Assembly (NCBI GenBank): GCA_964023275.1
Contig: OZ029916.1
Location: forward strand, 14,810,607-14,874,606
DNA from: Norana najaformis
Taxonomy: Eukaryota > Annelida > Clitellata > Crassiclitellata > Hormogastridae
DNA: 64,000 nt
Direction of reading: 5' to 3'
Shown one piece after another: positions 12,278 to 24,662 of this stretch. Within the stretch, counting starts at the first letter, position 1, and the number at the start of each line of letters is the position of its first letter. The notes under the pieces were generated by a model. It was given only the letters and a program-made list of their open reading frames with translations. It did no database searches and had not been told where the DNA came from. Both the position numbers and the translations under genes were made by a program.

Positions 12278-12499
12278 AGCACCACACAAAGGCTGCAGCA
12301 GGGAGACCAGCTGATTCACGGGCATCAAGTAAAATCCGCAAAAGCCAAGTTGTTGGATCAGTTTCAGTGCCACATCAGAATCAGGAGAAATCCAGACTTG
12401 GGAGACTGCACGTTGTATGCAGAGTTACTGGTTTAGGCAACTGGTTAAACTCCAAGCATGATGCCACTCGTGCAGTTTTGTTTGCCAGAACTCTGTAGG
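12278..12499 (+). CDS. Possible terminal exon of an unidentified plus-strand gene
   Basis: A pyrimidine-rich acceptor (ACATTTTTCAG) is followed by an open frame of about 73 codons to a TAG, reading HHTKAAAGRPADSRASSKIR at first and ending ATRAVLFARTL. The composition is protein-like, with a basic start and a hydrophobic mixed end. There is no ATG at the start, so it could only be an internal-to-terminal exon. No upstream partner exon was found, and I recognise no family. An open frame of this length can arise by chance. Confidence 0.25.
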
Positions 12500-15400
12500 T
12501 TGTGTGGATATGATCCACTAATAGATATGCTGCGTTGCTGCTACTGCAGTTGTCCTGTAATTAAGATTTATTTCTAAGGTACTGCAGGAACCAATTATTT
12601 TAAAGAGTTAAACTGTCTGATTATTTTTGAATTTCTGTGTATTGCACCATTCATGACAATCTTACCATTTAAATTTAAGCAGCAGCCTAAATTAATTTTA
12701 ACCGTGTTGCATCAGTTTTTCAGTCATGTTTGCTATAAGGAAAAGATATGTAGAACAGTTATCTGAAACTTGTTCTTAATTAAAACTTAGACAGGATCCT
12801 TAATGCTGTTGTGCTTTGACATAATTTTTGTGCCCTTAGATTTTATTAACAAAAGTAAATGAATCCAAATCCATTGTTGTTTGTAATATTCAGTTAAGAT
12901 TAACACCATTTTTAGTGATACATATACGGTTTACAAGTATACCACAGTTTCTAACAATTATAATTAAATATTTCAACAAAATATACAATGCCAATAATGA
13001 AACACTAAAATGACTCATTTCCAGTTCTTGCTTAAAACATCTTACAAACTGAGATGTTGCGCTACAACTTATCCATAGATTCTGAAAGATTACGTCTCCA
13101 CATCCTAAAACTTGGCTAGAAATTAAGGATGAATTTTAGATGAAATTTTGTCTGTTTTCAAAGCATAACCAGCAATTATAGCCTGCAAAAGTTCGGTCCT
13201 AGGACTGTATGATGTTTTGACTGAAGATCAAAGATGCTATGGGTAATACAAGTTTGTTAAGGTTAGTATGGAATGACAAGAATATTCAGCTAACAAGTAA
13301 GTGGTCATGTGTGCCGACACAAGCAAAAGGTAAATGCCCAGATGCACATGGAATTTCTTAAGACCAGGACCCCAAAGAAACACAGCTGAAGACTGTTCTT
13401 AGGACAGTCTGATGCATGAAAAGTCAGATCTTTCATGTGAAGCAGAGCTTAGCAATGACTGACCCGGTCAACTTAAGACTGGAACATCTAGCTCCATGCA
13501 GTACTACACAAGTGAGGCCCAACCTCCAGGACTTTGAATTGGGTCTGTTCCTCATTAGGAAGCAAGTGCAGTGTTCACTGCTTTTATTCCGTCATATGCT
13601 GAATATTTTGGCAGAGTGGTTCTTATCCAGTTGGCACCATTGATAAAGTCGAGTTCAGAGGTGCACTCCTGCAGTTTGATGATTTTTAATAAGAGGAAAT
13701 TTCTTTCTCTTCAATGAAATATTTTCTAGGTATTGAATCAGGGAAGTAGTAACCAAAAAGCAAAGCCACCGGCACACTAATGCCTTATGATATACCTTGA
13801 GATATACCTTAAGATTCAAACCACAAAAATATTTACGTCTTTTCAATTGACAACGCATCACAGACCCAACGCCATAAAATTAAACCAAACTTAAAGAGTA
13901 AAACAAGCAAATGAAACAGACTTTGATATTAAGATAATATCTCAAATCAAATTTTACATCTGAACCTGCCAAAATACTTCAACATATTTTGTCATGCAAA
14001 AAATTTCACAAAACACCTGGCAGATTTTGGATATACACATACACAGTATATAGTTTTACAGCCAAAGCCATATAAAAGGTCTCATGCTCCTCTGCCTCAA
14101 TGTGCATCAGATCTGATCAAAAGTAAATACTGGTTTTCTGGTCTAAGCTTTGATCAAAATGCACTGCAACGTCACCAGTCAGCAAGTTAAGCCGGTCACT
14201 CCATTTCAAGCTGGTGAATGACTTGGCCCCTGCACATGAACCAAAGGACAAATAAGATATTCTGACCGACTCAAGCGCATGGCTGATGCGTTTTATTCAA
14301 CTACATTTCGAGCCAAAATTGAAAAACAAGATGGTAACAAGTTTCAGTAACAGAAAAAGGACTACTTGGTTATGGCAGATCTGGAAAAATCTAATGCCTA
14401 ATTTTTCAAATTTTCAGCCAATAGATATCAACTTTGTAAAAATCATTGAAGAAATCACCAATCATTGACTTTCAATGGAGGAAATAAACATATATAATTG
14501 GATAGGTGGCTAAATCCCTGATCCAGCATCATTTTGAGATTGGATCCACAATGGTGCAACCGGTTCTAACAGTTGCACTTCAAAAGTTGCCCTGCATTCA
14601 AAAGAACTTTTGACTGAAGTATCAACATGACAACAACAACCTAACAACTACCTTTTAATATAAGTAGAATCTGCAAAAAATCACACAGATATGCTACGTG
14701 CTTCCTGTTCAGAAAAGTTATCTCTCACACAAAAACTTATTAGCTTCATATCTAAAGTAGTTTCAAATGTTAACACAGCACGTTAAGCTAAATTAGCAGT
14801 GAGCATCATAATGGCGCTCTGCCAATCACAACATAAATACAGCTATTCACCACCATGCAAGTTAGCTTAACAGGGAATAAGCAGTTCTCTGCTCAATTTC
14901 AAGGTGGGGCCCCAAAGTAAGGGAATGATCACAGTTCAACATTTCAGAAATGACCAGTGGCTAATCGACAACGTAACATAACCAAGCATTACACATTGCC
15001 ACCTGTTTAGTACTCCAGAGAAAAATAAGATGCATTTTAGGAGTGCTTAGAAGAAAATGAGACTTTGCAAAAAATTTTCATTCATTCCCTTAATCAAGCT
15101 GGTCATCAATGGCAGCTTTCTTCTCCTTTGTTTTTGACTATTTGAATTGATAATTTTTTTCAATAATTTTCTGCTTTTCAAACTCTGCTACTTCTTCATC
15201 ATTTCACTCCTACACAAGTACAAAGAAAACAATTAATCTTCCCAAGAAATCAAAACAGGCAAAAGCAAAAGGTGAAGGTAACACATCTGTCTACACAAGT
15301 TTACAGAAATTCCTGTCGGAACACCTCGATGAGGATCATTGCTTATATCTGACTGCTTGCCAGTGGAGGTTATTTCACTTCTAAGAAAATCATTTAGCAT

Positions 15401-16247
15401 TTAACGATTAGAGATTCTTATCAAGCTGTAACATTCTTTATATTATTTTGACAGACTCAGTTATGTGTTACATAAGTTTTTACTTACATAACATTAGCTA
15501 CACAGTGCAAATATTAACCATACTTGTATAGCTAACACAGCTTACTGAAAATTACTTACTTTCCTAGAGTACTTAAGAACCATGTCTGCGCATGTCTGTG
15601 ATTGGTCATTTGTTCATCCCCCACAACATTTTTGGTGGATAATTATTCATATCAACACAGATGCTCAATAACTTTGGAAAGTGTGAACTTTCACCATTGC
15701 TGAGTAAGCATGTCAGAATTATTCTTCATTTCCATCATGGATTTACTGCATTTTGGATGGTTTTTGTTCGCAAAGCAACGACTGACAATAGAATGACCAG
15801 ACACTGGTTTGATGTGCACTAAAATTTCTTGGTGAACAGTTTTATGAACCGATGATCATTGTCCGTTAAGTGAAATATAAGAATTTGCACTACATCTGTA
15901 ACTCATGACTTTCCCAGATAGGAGCATCCATGTTTTATTAACATATCTTAGTATTTCACTGTACCTTTGACAGGTCTTTAGAAGGTCCAGCGTAATTACC
16001 ACATCTAGATACGTATTCAGTAGGTACATTCTTTACCATACCTAATCTGTTGTTTGGGTTCCGCGTGTGTGCAGAAGCCTGCCATTGATGCTTTTCTAGT
16101 TCTTTCAGTACTGTTTACTTACTGATAAAGTATTTCTTCTCAATGACTTTAACACCAATCAGGCAGCACTTCTGTGAGGTACTTAAAATGTGCTACATAA
16201 AGTGGCTAGATAACTAAATAACTAAATGATACTCAGTGCATCCTCAC
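12500..16247. other. AT-rich non-coding stretch
   Basis: Nothing recognised to 15060. At about 15100-15210 (minus) a fragment reads DEEVAEFEKQKIIEK and later KEKKAAIDDQLD but is crossed by two stop codons, so it is at best pseudogenic or UTR. It follows an AG acceptor at about 15209. Spliced from the last gene Y exon, that acceptor would give only three more codons and a TGA. Confidence 0.35.
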
Positions 16248-19200
16248 CTGGTGGAGTTGTGGACTTTGTTTTCATCAGATCATTTGGGTCGGAATCTGTT
16301 GCGTCTGGCTTTTTATCCTCTTCTTGCTCTCGATCTTTCTTATTCACTTGCTTCACTCGAACCTTCATGCCCGGATCAATGGTAATCTGCTGAATCTGGT
16401 TGCCCTGACCTTGCCATGTAATGTATGATCCCTCCACCTCTGCCAGCAACAACAATGTAATGTAATTCACTGCTCTCTGATGCAACATAAGGTAAGGTAA
16501 TCGAATGGTGTTTGTAATTTTTTTAAATTTTAACCATAAAATTTGTGTAGTCTTTTCAAGAGAAACTAATCAGTGATACTCTCTATGCTAGCCTATCTGC
16601 TGCTATAGTTCATTAAGAATAAAAACTTCATCAGTACGGAAACATTACCTAGATAACTAGAAAAGTCACAACTGCTACACATCTCTAACAACTAAGGACT
16701 AACATATCATTAGAGATCTTGATAATATCTTAGATTTTTAAATAACGGCATATCAGAGCTCTGGATACTGATATTGTATCAATCATAAGATAACATGGTG
16801 CAGAAAACAGAAAAACAGCCTACAACAAACCTGTGCCAGTAAGTTCTTCACCAGAAGTCGTGTCATCCGACTTCTTGCTTTCTGTAACTTCAGTTTCACT
16901 TCTAAACAACATCACAAAATATCTGGCACTTGAGGCAGACCGTCAAAAGGCTCTGATAAAGCACTGTATCTGTTTCTCTTTACAACACTCAACAGTCAAG
17001 GAGTCATGTAAGGTAGGGTAAGGTAATATAAGGTGACGTAATGTAAGGTAATGCAATGTAGAGGAAGGGAATTACTAATTTATTACAATCCTCTTTAAAC
17101 AAGAGTCATGAAAGACATGGTCCTTAGAGTTTAAGGGCCTTTCTATAAGCAGAAGGGCAAAAACAAAAAAAAACAGCCACCCAACAATCAAAAAACTCTC
17201 CTCAACACTTACATGTCTTGAGAATGAATTACCAATTTCACTGGAAACACTAAGATATGAACCCCAAACACACAGAAAAAAGGCCAATATTGGGCGAATA
17301 ATTGATTCACGGGTTTTATGTTGCATCACAAAAGTGGTCATTTAGAACAGACAAATACATTAGCAATCTACCAAAATGCCCTCAATGATGCTTCTGCACT
17401 GATGCTAAAACAATCTCACCAGCAACACGTGCTGCATTCTTGTTGTGAAATTCTGTGTAGTGGGAAAATTCTTTCTCGCTGAGAGGCGACCTGTGATTCC
17501 TTGCTCAGTCCTCCAATGGCCTCAGCAGATCAACAACCTCTGTATTACCAACATTATCATCACCTTCTTGGCCAGTAATGTCACCGCTGGCCACTGCTTC
17601 GTACTGACACTGATACAGCTGCACATACCTACTAGACAAAATGATGCCATCCCTCACTTCATTCTGCAAAAACGTCAAAGAAAACAAAAGACACCATCAA
17701 AGGCATGGCATAACAAGTCTATCCCACTACATGTACTGCTTGATTGAAAGACTGGTTGATTAACTCCACCTAATAAATTCTACAGTGTCAATCAATGGTT
17801 GCTGCTAAGTGAGTGGTCTCATACTGAGTGACATAGCAAAGGGGAAAGCAGTAATACCATGGTGATGGTGTCAAAAAACAATGGTAGAGCCACAGTGATA
17901 GTAACAAGGCTTGCAATGCTGGATAAAATACTGTAACAATGAAAATACAAGCACAGTAATTGCAGTAGTAACAACTGTAACACTGCCCATACGTTTGAAC
18001 TTTATCTGCTAACTCGGTCTGCATTTCAACCGTTTGCACAGAATTACTGAAAACCCATCTCGAATGTTCAATGTCTTTCTTACTCTGCCAGCCATAATCT
18101 TTGTACCATAAACACATTAGGACAATGCAGGTTCTTAAATTTTATTTCTCTGAACTTATAAATGACAAACATTTGCAAAGACTCAGTGTAAATAGATAAT
18201 AATGAGACAAAAAAACTCGTACTCAAGAATGGAGTACATATCAGTTACACAGTGAAGCAAGAGACAAGTGATGGTTCCCCAAGGTTTGTGTGGATAATGT
18301 TTTCAATGCAAAGCAAGGAAAACTATCTGTTGTACCTTGCTGTCATCATACAGAGCAGAAGTAATAAGAAAGGAATGAAAAATAAATCAGTAATGAAAAA
18401 TAAATCAGTAAAGTAAGACTGGTGGTTTGTACTGATGACTGATTAGTGGACACTTGAACAGACATCTTCATCAGTTATTTATATTCCAACCACTCCATTC
18501 AACCCATTCCTCTTCCAAGTAACACTTCTTCACCCTTTCATCACCTCATCCTTAAAATTTGGGAATCACTCCACAGCCACAGCTGCTCCATCCCTCTGGA
18601 ATAAACTCCCATAAAGAATTTAGAAAATTATCTGACCCATCCTATGAACTCACTAACATTTCACCCATTGCAATCTCTGAGGTCTTTCACACAAAACTGA
18701 AAACTTTCCTCTCTCACAAATTCTATCCGGATTCCTCCTCTTCTCCTTATCTATGTCACCACTCCAATTCCAAACACCATCCACCATAGCCATCTGACTG
18801 TCTGCCTGGCTGAACCATGGATCTTAACCTGGAACCATTTTATGTCTATTGATTTTGTTGTGACTAAGTGTCTGTGAATATGCTGGTTCTCATGACTTAG
18901 CTTTCTTTGAGCACTGTAGAAATCGCAAGTTTACGATTTTGACAGTTGAAGTTGTGATGTATAGCACATGCTCAAGTAAGCCTCATTCCACAGAAGCTGC
19001 ATTTACTGCCTTTATGGGATTATACATGTTGAAACTGCATTGGTCAGATATATGGCCCCAATAGTTCACAGTTAACAAACACCATTTACAAAAATTTACA
19101 CACAGGCACACACACTCATTGGTACACACACACACACACAATAATAATAATTAATAATAATAATAATTAGCAACTTCTAATGCGCCAGTGTCTAATGCAC

Positions 19201-22200
19201 AAGGCATCAACCGATGGCACACCAAAACCAAGCCACAATCAGGTCGTTATCCAGAAGGTCAGTCCGCACGACAGAGAGGCAGCCTATGGTGGATAAGCAA
19301 TTTGAAACAGGTAAGTTTTAAGTTGAGAACGAAATGACAGGAGCGACTGAGCAGAACGAACAGACACAGGGAGGGAATTCCAAAATTTTGGTCCAGCAAC
19401 CGAAAATGCTCGTTTACCAAGAACAGTTCTAGCCCAAGGTATGACCAGAGAAAGACAATCAGATGGCCTTGCAGAATAATGGTAAGTCTGGGGAATAAGG
19501 ATTGATTTCAAGTATTGTCGCTGGCCATAGTTCAATGTTTTATAAACTGTAAGTCCTAATTTGAAACAAATCCTTTGCTGAACAGGAAGCCAATGTAAAG
19601 ATTTAAGCACAGGGGTTATATGCTCATATTTAGAAGTATTTGTTATGGCTCTAGCCAAGGAGTTCTGAACTCTTTGTAGTTTCTGCATGTTTGATTTAGT
19701 GATACCAACAAACAATAGTCAAGACGACTGGAGACCAATGCGTTAGCTAAGGATATTCTGGAAGACATGGGGACATAATGCCTAATTCTGCGTATGTCTC
19801 GAATATACATATATGATGACTTACAAATACCATTTACATAGTTTGTGAGGGACTTGGTTGAATCGAAAACAACACCCAAGTCACGAGCAGTATCAGTCAT
19901 CTCAATGAGTAAATCACCCAGTTTTACAGATTTAAGCCATTCGAATTTCTTAAGTTGCTGAGGAGTGCCAAGCAGTCGAAATTCAGTTTTCGAGGGGTTA
20001 AGGAGAAGTTTATTTGCTGCCATCCATGACAGCAGCTCTTCAAAGGCATCAGACAACAGCTGCACAGACGAGTGACAAGTCAAACTGTCAAATGAATTGT
20101 AGATTTGGGTGTCATCAGCATAGAAATGATATCCCAGTGAATGATTGTCTAGCAGAGTACCTAGAGGTGTGGTGTATAATGTAAACAAAAGAGGACCAAG
20201 TACAGAACCCTGCGGAACGCCCCAAGTCAACGAGGCACTAGCTGAATAATGTCCATTTAAATATACAGATTGAGTGCGAGGGCTGAGGTAAGTAGCAAAC
20301 CAGTGTAGGGCAGGACCAGAAACTCCAAACCAATGTTGAAGACGATGCAAAAGGAGAGAGTGGTCGACAGTATCAAAGGCAGCAGACAAATTAAGGAGAA
20401 CAAGTGCAGTCACCTTACTCTTATCCATGGAGCACATGTTGTCGTTATGAACAGCAAGCAGGGCAGATTCTGTTGAATGAAATTTACGGTATGCAGACTG
20501 AAATGGAGAAATTAGTGGGTTGGAAGAAAGGTGAGCTTGCATACGATTCAAAACTACCCGTTCAGGAATTTTAGATATAAAATTCAAAGTTGAGATGGGT
20601 CTGTAATTAGACAGGTCACTTGGATCGAGAGAAGGTTTCTTTAGCAGAGGATGAACTATGGCATGAGCAAAACCAGAAGGAAAGGATCCCTCAAGCAATG
20701 AGAAATTGATAATTGATGTAATGGTTGGACCAAGGACATCAAAACATTCTTTTAGGTAAGAAGTGGGAAGGGTGTCTAGGAGAGAGGTTTTGTCAGGTGA
20801 AGAAAATATGAGTCTGCGGACCTCCGCAAGAGTTGTTAGCAGAAAGTAATCCAAGACTGGAGGAGAAGAACTAGGAAGAAGAAATTTATCACATAACAAA
20901 TAACCATTAAATTTCAGCCTTATACCAGAAATCTTATCAGCAAAAAAGGTCAAAAATTTACTGGCTAGCTCTTGGGTAGTACAGAACACGCCAAAAGATG
21001 AATTTAATTTCTCTCTGCGTAGTAATTTATTCAAAGCCATCCACAGAGTTTTTGGAGATGTAGAACTTTCGGCAATTAAATTAGTTAAATATTCTGATTT
21101 TGCTGAAGAAACAAGCTTGCGCACAAGTTTACACTGTTGCTTAAACCTACTGAGATCTGAGGGAAGTCGAGAGTGGTGCCACCAACGCTCTAACTGACTT
21201 CTGTGATGCCCAGCATCGGAAATGGCAGAGTTGAACCAAGGCTGTGGTGTTCGCTCTACTACTCTTTTAGTCCTAAAAGGAATTTGTCTGTCAAGAAGCT
21301 CAGATAAAGTAGACTGGAACTGCATAGCCAGTTCATTAGCAGTTTGTGCAGGAGATAACCACAATGGAGATGTTAAGATATCATGCTTCAACTTATTTAA
21401 ATCAATTTTATGCCAAGGACGAAATTTAATAGTTTTTTAATTTGAGGGTGGTTTAAAAGGGAAGTCAAATTTTGAGGAAATTGCAATATGATCTGATAAA
21501 TAAGACTCAAGTGGCGAGACAGAATGAAGTGATTTTGAGTCAGAATGAGTTATCAAAACATCTAAGGTGTGGCCTTTATTATGTGTAGGAAAGGTAACAA
21601 GTTGTTTCATGTCAAACCCTTCTAACATATCAAGAAATGATGAGGAATAATGACCAGCTGTATCAATATGAATATTAAAGTCACCCATAATAACTATTTC
21701 AGAGGGAGAGGAAATTAAATATTCAAGTAGTGGCTGGAATTCATTAAGAAAATCAGTCAAAGAGAGGGATGGGGACGATAAATATTTACAAGTAAAACCT
21801 GTTTGTTGCCAGAAATGAGCGTAGCAGCTAGGGCCTCAAATGACTTGGGTGTAGGAATAGGCAAAATGAATTTACGTAGTGGCAGATATGACTTGAAAAG
21901 AAAGGCGAGCCCTCCGCCTTTGCCGCTGCACCGAGGCTCATTCAGCATAGTGAAGGTTGGGGGAGTAAGATCAGAAATGAATCCAGGTGTGTCACTAGGC
22001 TGGAGCCACGTCTCAGTAAGAGCAAGTATGTGTAAAGAATTCTCACAAAGAAAATTATGAAGGACGGCAGCTTTACTATGAAGGGAACAAATGTTTAATA
22101 GACCAATATCCAAATTTTTAAGTCTAGCAGGTCCTGGATTGATTTCAACATCACCAGCCAAAAGAAGCAACAGAAACAGATATATAGACAACCCATGATG

Positions 22201-23442
22201 TGTCGTTGAAGATGCTTTACATGAATTTACATTTAACCCACGACGGAAAATAATGTTAGGGGAATTGCATAGAAGCAGAACGTATGGCCAAATTGAATAA
22301 GCAGTACTGGGAATCAGATAGTATGAATGAGCTTGAGCCAAATTCTTAAACAGACCAAACCATAAGGACGCATGTGTAAAAGTGATAGACTTGTCTTCAC
22401 CAGATTTTGCAAGCAGGACCAGGATGAACACAATACAGTACCAAAGCAAACTGCGTAATGAGGCACCCATAATACGAGATAGAATTGAAGTCACAAGAAA
22501 ACCAGAACAGCTTGAACCATGCAACAAATGAGAAGATGTGACCTAATTAGAGAAGAAAAGCGAAGAATCTTCAGTTCATGGGCAACTCATGAACACAGAA
22601 AACTAAAGTGTGCCAGCTGGGCTAGTGTGGAGCTATACCAAGACAATTTTAGAGAAGTGGAGGGAGCTTGTTGCATGGAATGAAGCCAACATCAGCCGAT
22701 ATTATTTCTTGCCATTAAGTCCAGTGCATTAAAGGGTAGCCACTGTGATGCGTGTTCTTGTAACCATTGGTTGGTGGGCGTTTGGGTAATTTATGGTTGG
22801 AATTTACGACTTATGAAGCACTTTCACATTCACTTGGGAAGACTATGTGATTTCAACTACTAACTTGTTGGAAACAAATGGTTTCTCGTGAAACTTCATC
22901 CAACCGCGAAACTGTCCTCTGCTGTCAGTATGCTGTGAATATGATTATGACTTCTAACTTGACAGACAACTGTTCCCTTACCTTGAGCTTTCTGGTTTTG
23001 ATCTGGCACTAACTCTGATCCAATAACTTGGCTCTTGCGGATTTGATTTAAATATATAAACTTGTGTCCCTGATGCAGCTGTCAAGTGGGGCTGAGAAAT
23101 TACGTTGATTTGTATAACATTCAACATAAATATAGCGGTTGGTTGAAAATGCAGCAGTAAGAAACAAACCTTACCTCATTTAGAACCATAGTTTTATCCA
23201 CTCTATCGATCGCATACTGGATGTTCGCTAACTCTTCTAAATCAAGCAGGCCTGAAACACCAGGAATTGTGAAAATTGTCAGCAGTCGAAATGTATTCAC
23301 AAAATTTGGCATTTTGACCATGGAGGTTATACTTCTTACAGAGTATAATATCATTGATTTTGACCAAAAACCAAATACGAACGCTGGCACCTTGCCTCCG
23401 CACGACCGAAAGCATAACCAATTTATCTAGCGCATTTCTCAT
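16248..23442 (-). CDS. Gene Y: unrecognised multi-exon gene, 3' end uncertain
   Basis: Minus-strand exons: 23391-23442 (ATG; MRNALDKLVMLSVVRRQ), 23175-23251 (GLLDLEELANIQYAIDRVDK), 17993-18084 (SKKDIEHSRWVFSNSVQTVE), 17629-17663 (NEVRDGIILSS), 16831-16901 (SETEVTESKKSDDTTSGEEL) and 16248-16439 (EVEGSYITWQGQGNQIQQIT). All have AG acceptors and GT donors. Phases join exactly except between the third and fourth exons, where a short exon or another donor is missing. The product is hydrophilic: helical at the start, acidic in the middle, then a YITWQGQGNQIQQITIDPG stretch and a Lys/Glu/Asp-rich tail. No family recognised and no function assigned. LINE-A and a LINE-B fragment occupy the intron between exons two and three. 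Confidence 0.45.
18470..18945 (+). mobile_element. LINE-B 3' fragment, plus strand
   Basis: A decayed reverse-transcriptase C-terminus (frame including FHTKLKTFLSHKFYPDSSSS) is followed by the LINE-B 3' UTR: GATTTTGTTGTGACTAAGTG, GACTTAGCTTT, then GAGCACTGTAGAAAT and a degenerate GTTTACGATTTT tail. It aligns with copies at 25405 and 53528 in the opposite orientation. Confidence 0.75.
19643..21436 (-). pseudogene. LINE-A reverse transcriptase part
   Basis: The domain order is a linker, then YRPISTLNFISKIPERVV, FQSAYRKFHSTESALL, motif A (with N334 for the catalytic Asp), [19 protein letters not shown] at residues 424-427, and PSKTEF. The frame is open from just after the TAA at 21437 to 19643. 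The C-terminal 140 residues continue in another frame to 19284. Length and order match the L2/CR1 group. Confidence 0.88.
21757..22527 (-). pseudogene. LINE-A ORF2 5' part with 2A peptide and AP endonuclease half
   Basis: The first 132 residues include two hydrophobic stretches (about 26-40 and 115-124). The second, YLFLLLLLAG, runs directly into DVEINPGP at residues 126-133 (22129-22152). DxExNPGP is the 2A consensus, at which ribosomes skip a peptide bond between the last Gly and Pro. The endonuclease begins about eight residues later. The frame ends at 21757 because of a 1-nt shift in a C run; the next frame continues the domain. Confidence 0.85.
22531..23174. other. Gene Y intron between LINE-A and exon 2
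   Basis: The 5' boundary of LINE-A is not clear and may extend to about 22700. Nothing else is recognised. Confidence 0.35.
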
Positions 23443-23564
23443 TGATACATCGGAAAACTCGGAGCATTTCGAAGACGTTTGAGGCTAAGGCTCACAAGCA
23501 AGGAATCTATTTGTATTATGTGTTCTTGGCTCCAAGGATATATACTATAACCTCCATGCTTGGC

Positions 23565-24480
23565 TCACAAGTAATAGTAATCATATTCGTGAACTCGAGA
23601 TTTCCCCAGCGACCAACCAAAGTTAAGTCGCGGTAACCAGATTATTCACAGGTGCTCAGAAAAAAATCGATAGGAAGGGAAAGGTCGGATCCAGGTCAAG
23701 TCCTTGGCTTACCTTTAGATGAGAAAATGCCTTTAAAGTTAACAACTGAATGGTAATCGTAATCTCGAGATTTCTGCAGCGCCCAACGAAAGCTAAGTAA
23801 GCTATTTTAGTTAAAGGTAGCCATGGGCATAAACGGCGAAACAACAAATAATAATGCCAGGCGTATGAATGGAGAGAGCCATGTCTTTCATTTCTTGTGA
23901 GTAAGCAGGATGGAGAAGTGATCGTACATTGAATACGCAGAGTAAGAACCGATTGCTGTCTGTGTTCAGACTGTTGTCGACGCTACTGAAGGATCCATTT
24001 AAATGATCAGAATGAGGTCAGGAAGGGTGCGGATGGGAAGGAGGACAGGGAGCGGGAAGGAAAGCAACTTTTCAGCTTTGAGTAACAGACCAGCGCAGAG
24101 ATTGCAAAGGGTGAATTGTTGGTAAATCCATGATGAGTCATCAGATAATCACCATAAATCGGGTAGGAGTTTATTCCAAAGAGCTAATAAAGCTGCCATG
24201 GCTATGGAGCGATTTCCAAATTTTAAGAATTAGGTGACGGAAGAGCGGAAAAGTGCTAGGATAAGGTCAAATTCGGTTCTAGGTCGAGATCCAAGGGTCA
24301 AGCAAGCAATCGTAATCCAGATCAAGATCTACATGTAAGAGTCAGACAGGCAGATAGACGGCTACGGTGGATGGTGCTTGGAACTGGAGCGAAAAGATAG
24401 ATAAGAGGAAGAAGAGGAACCAGTATAGGATCAGTGGAAGATGTGTTTTCAGTTTTGAGGGAAAGACCTGCGCAGAGATT
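23565..24480 (-). mobile_element. Cluster of LINE-B fragments, minus strand
   Basis: Two LINE-B 3' ends start at about 23575 and 23755 (GTAATCGTAATCTCGAGATT, then CAGCGCCCAACGAAAGCTAAG). The second continues through 3' UTR and the RT C-terminal region to about 24240 (GGAGTTTATTCCA, GGCTATGGAGCGATTTCC). A third partial copy begins near 24245. The pieces are rearranged and all decayed. They lie just upstream of the gene Y start codon. Confidence 0.7.
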
Positions 24481-24662
24481 GCAAACACCACCCACCATAA
24501 CCGTCTGACTGCCTGTCTGACTCTTGGATCTCGACCTGGAATCGAACCCTTCTTGCCTATCTATTTGTTTTGACTGAGCACTTGTGAATAAGCTGATCCC
24601 CGGGACTTAGCTGTTGTTGGGCGCTGTAAAAATCCCCAGTTTACGATTACGGTTACGCAGAG
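24480..24662 (+). mobile_element. LINE-B 3' end, plus strand
   Basis: Reads ACCATAACCGTCTGACTG, GGAATCGAACCC, TTGTTTTGACTGAGC, GGGACTTAGCTG, GGGCGCTGTAAAAAT, then CGATTACGGTTAC as the tail. Same order as the other LINE-B 3' ends, opposite to the cluster it abuts. Confidence 0.75.

Larger units (their letters stand above)
19140..22530 (-). mobile_element. LINE-A: nearly full-length L2/CR1-like non-LTR retrotransposon, dead copy
   Basis: Frames in order on the minus strand: 22527-21757, with an N-terminal region, the 2A motif and the first half of an AP endonuclease (LNICSLHSKAA, LTETWL); 21760-21437, the rest of the endonuclease (IVIMGDFNIHID, LSDHIAI); 21391-19643, reverse transcriptase with [13 protein letters not shown] and FYADD; and 19715-19284, the C-terminal domain (SVAGPKFWNSLP). 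Breaks are a 1-nt frameshift near 21765, a TAA at 21437-21439 in an otherwise continuous frame, and a frameshift near 19700. Motif A reads VLLNLSAAFDTVDH where the family has LLDLSAAFD, so the catalytic Asp is Asn (AAT at 20390-20392). The 3' UTR ends in a GGCGCATTAGAAGT-like motif and an (ATT)n tail at 19141-19168. It lies in a gene Y intron, sense to that gene. Confidence 0.9.

Noticed and set aside
15100..15210. Last exon of gene Y (EEVAEFEKQKIIEK)
   Set aside because: The frame has two stops, and the phase from the exon ending at 16248 leads to a TGA after three codons.
17505..17628. Extension of gene Y exon 4 to a TGA (GQEGDDNVGNTEVV region) as the gene's C-terminus
   Set aside because: Using the GTATGT donor at 17628 joins two more exons in exact phase. 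The extension could still be an alternative ending, but I prefer the spliced chain.
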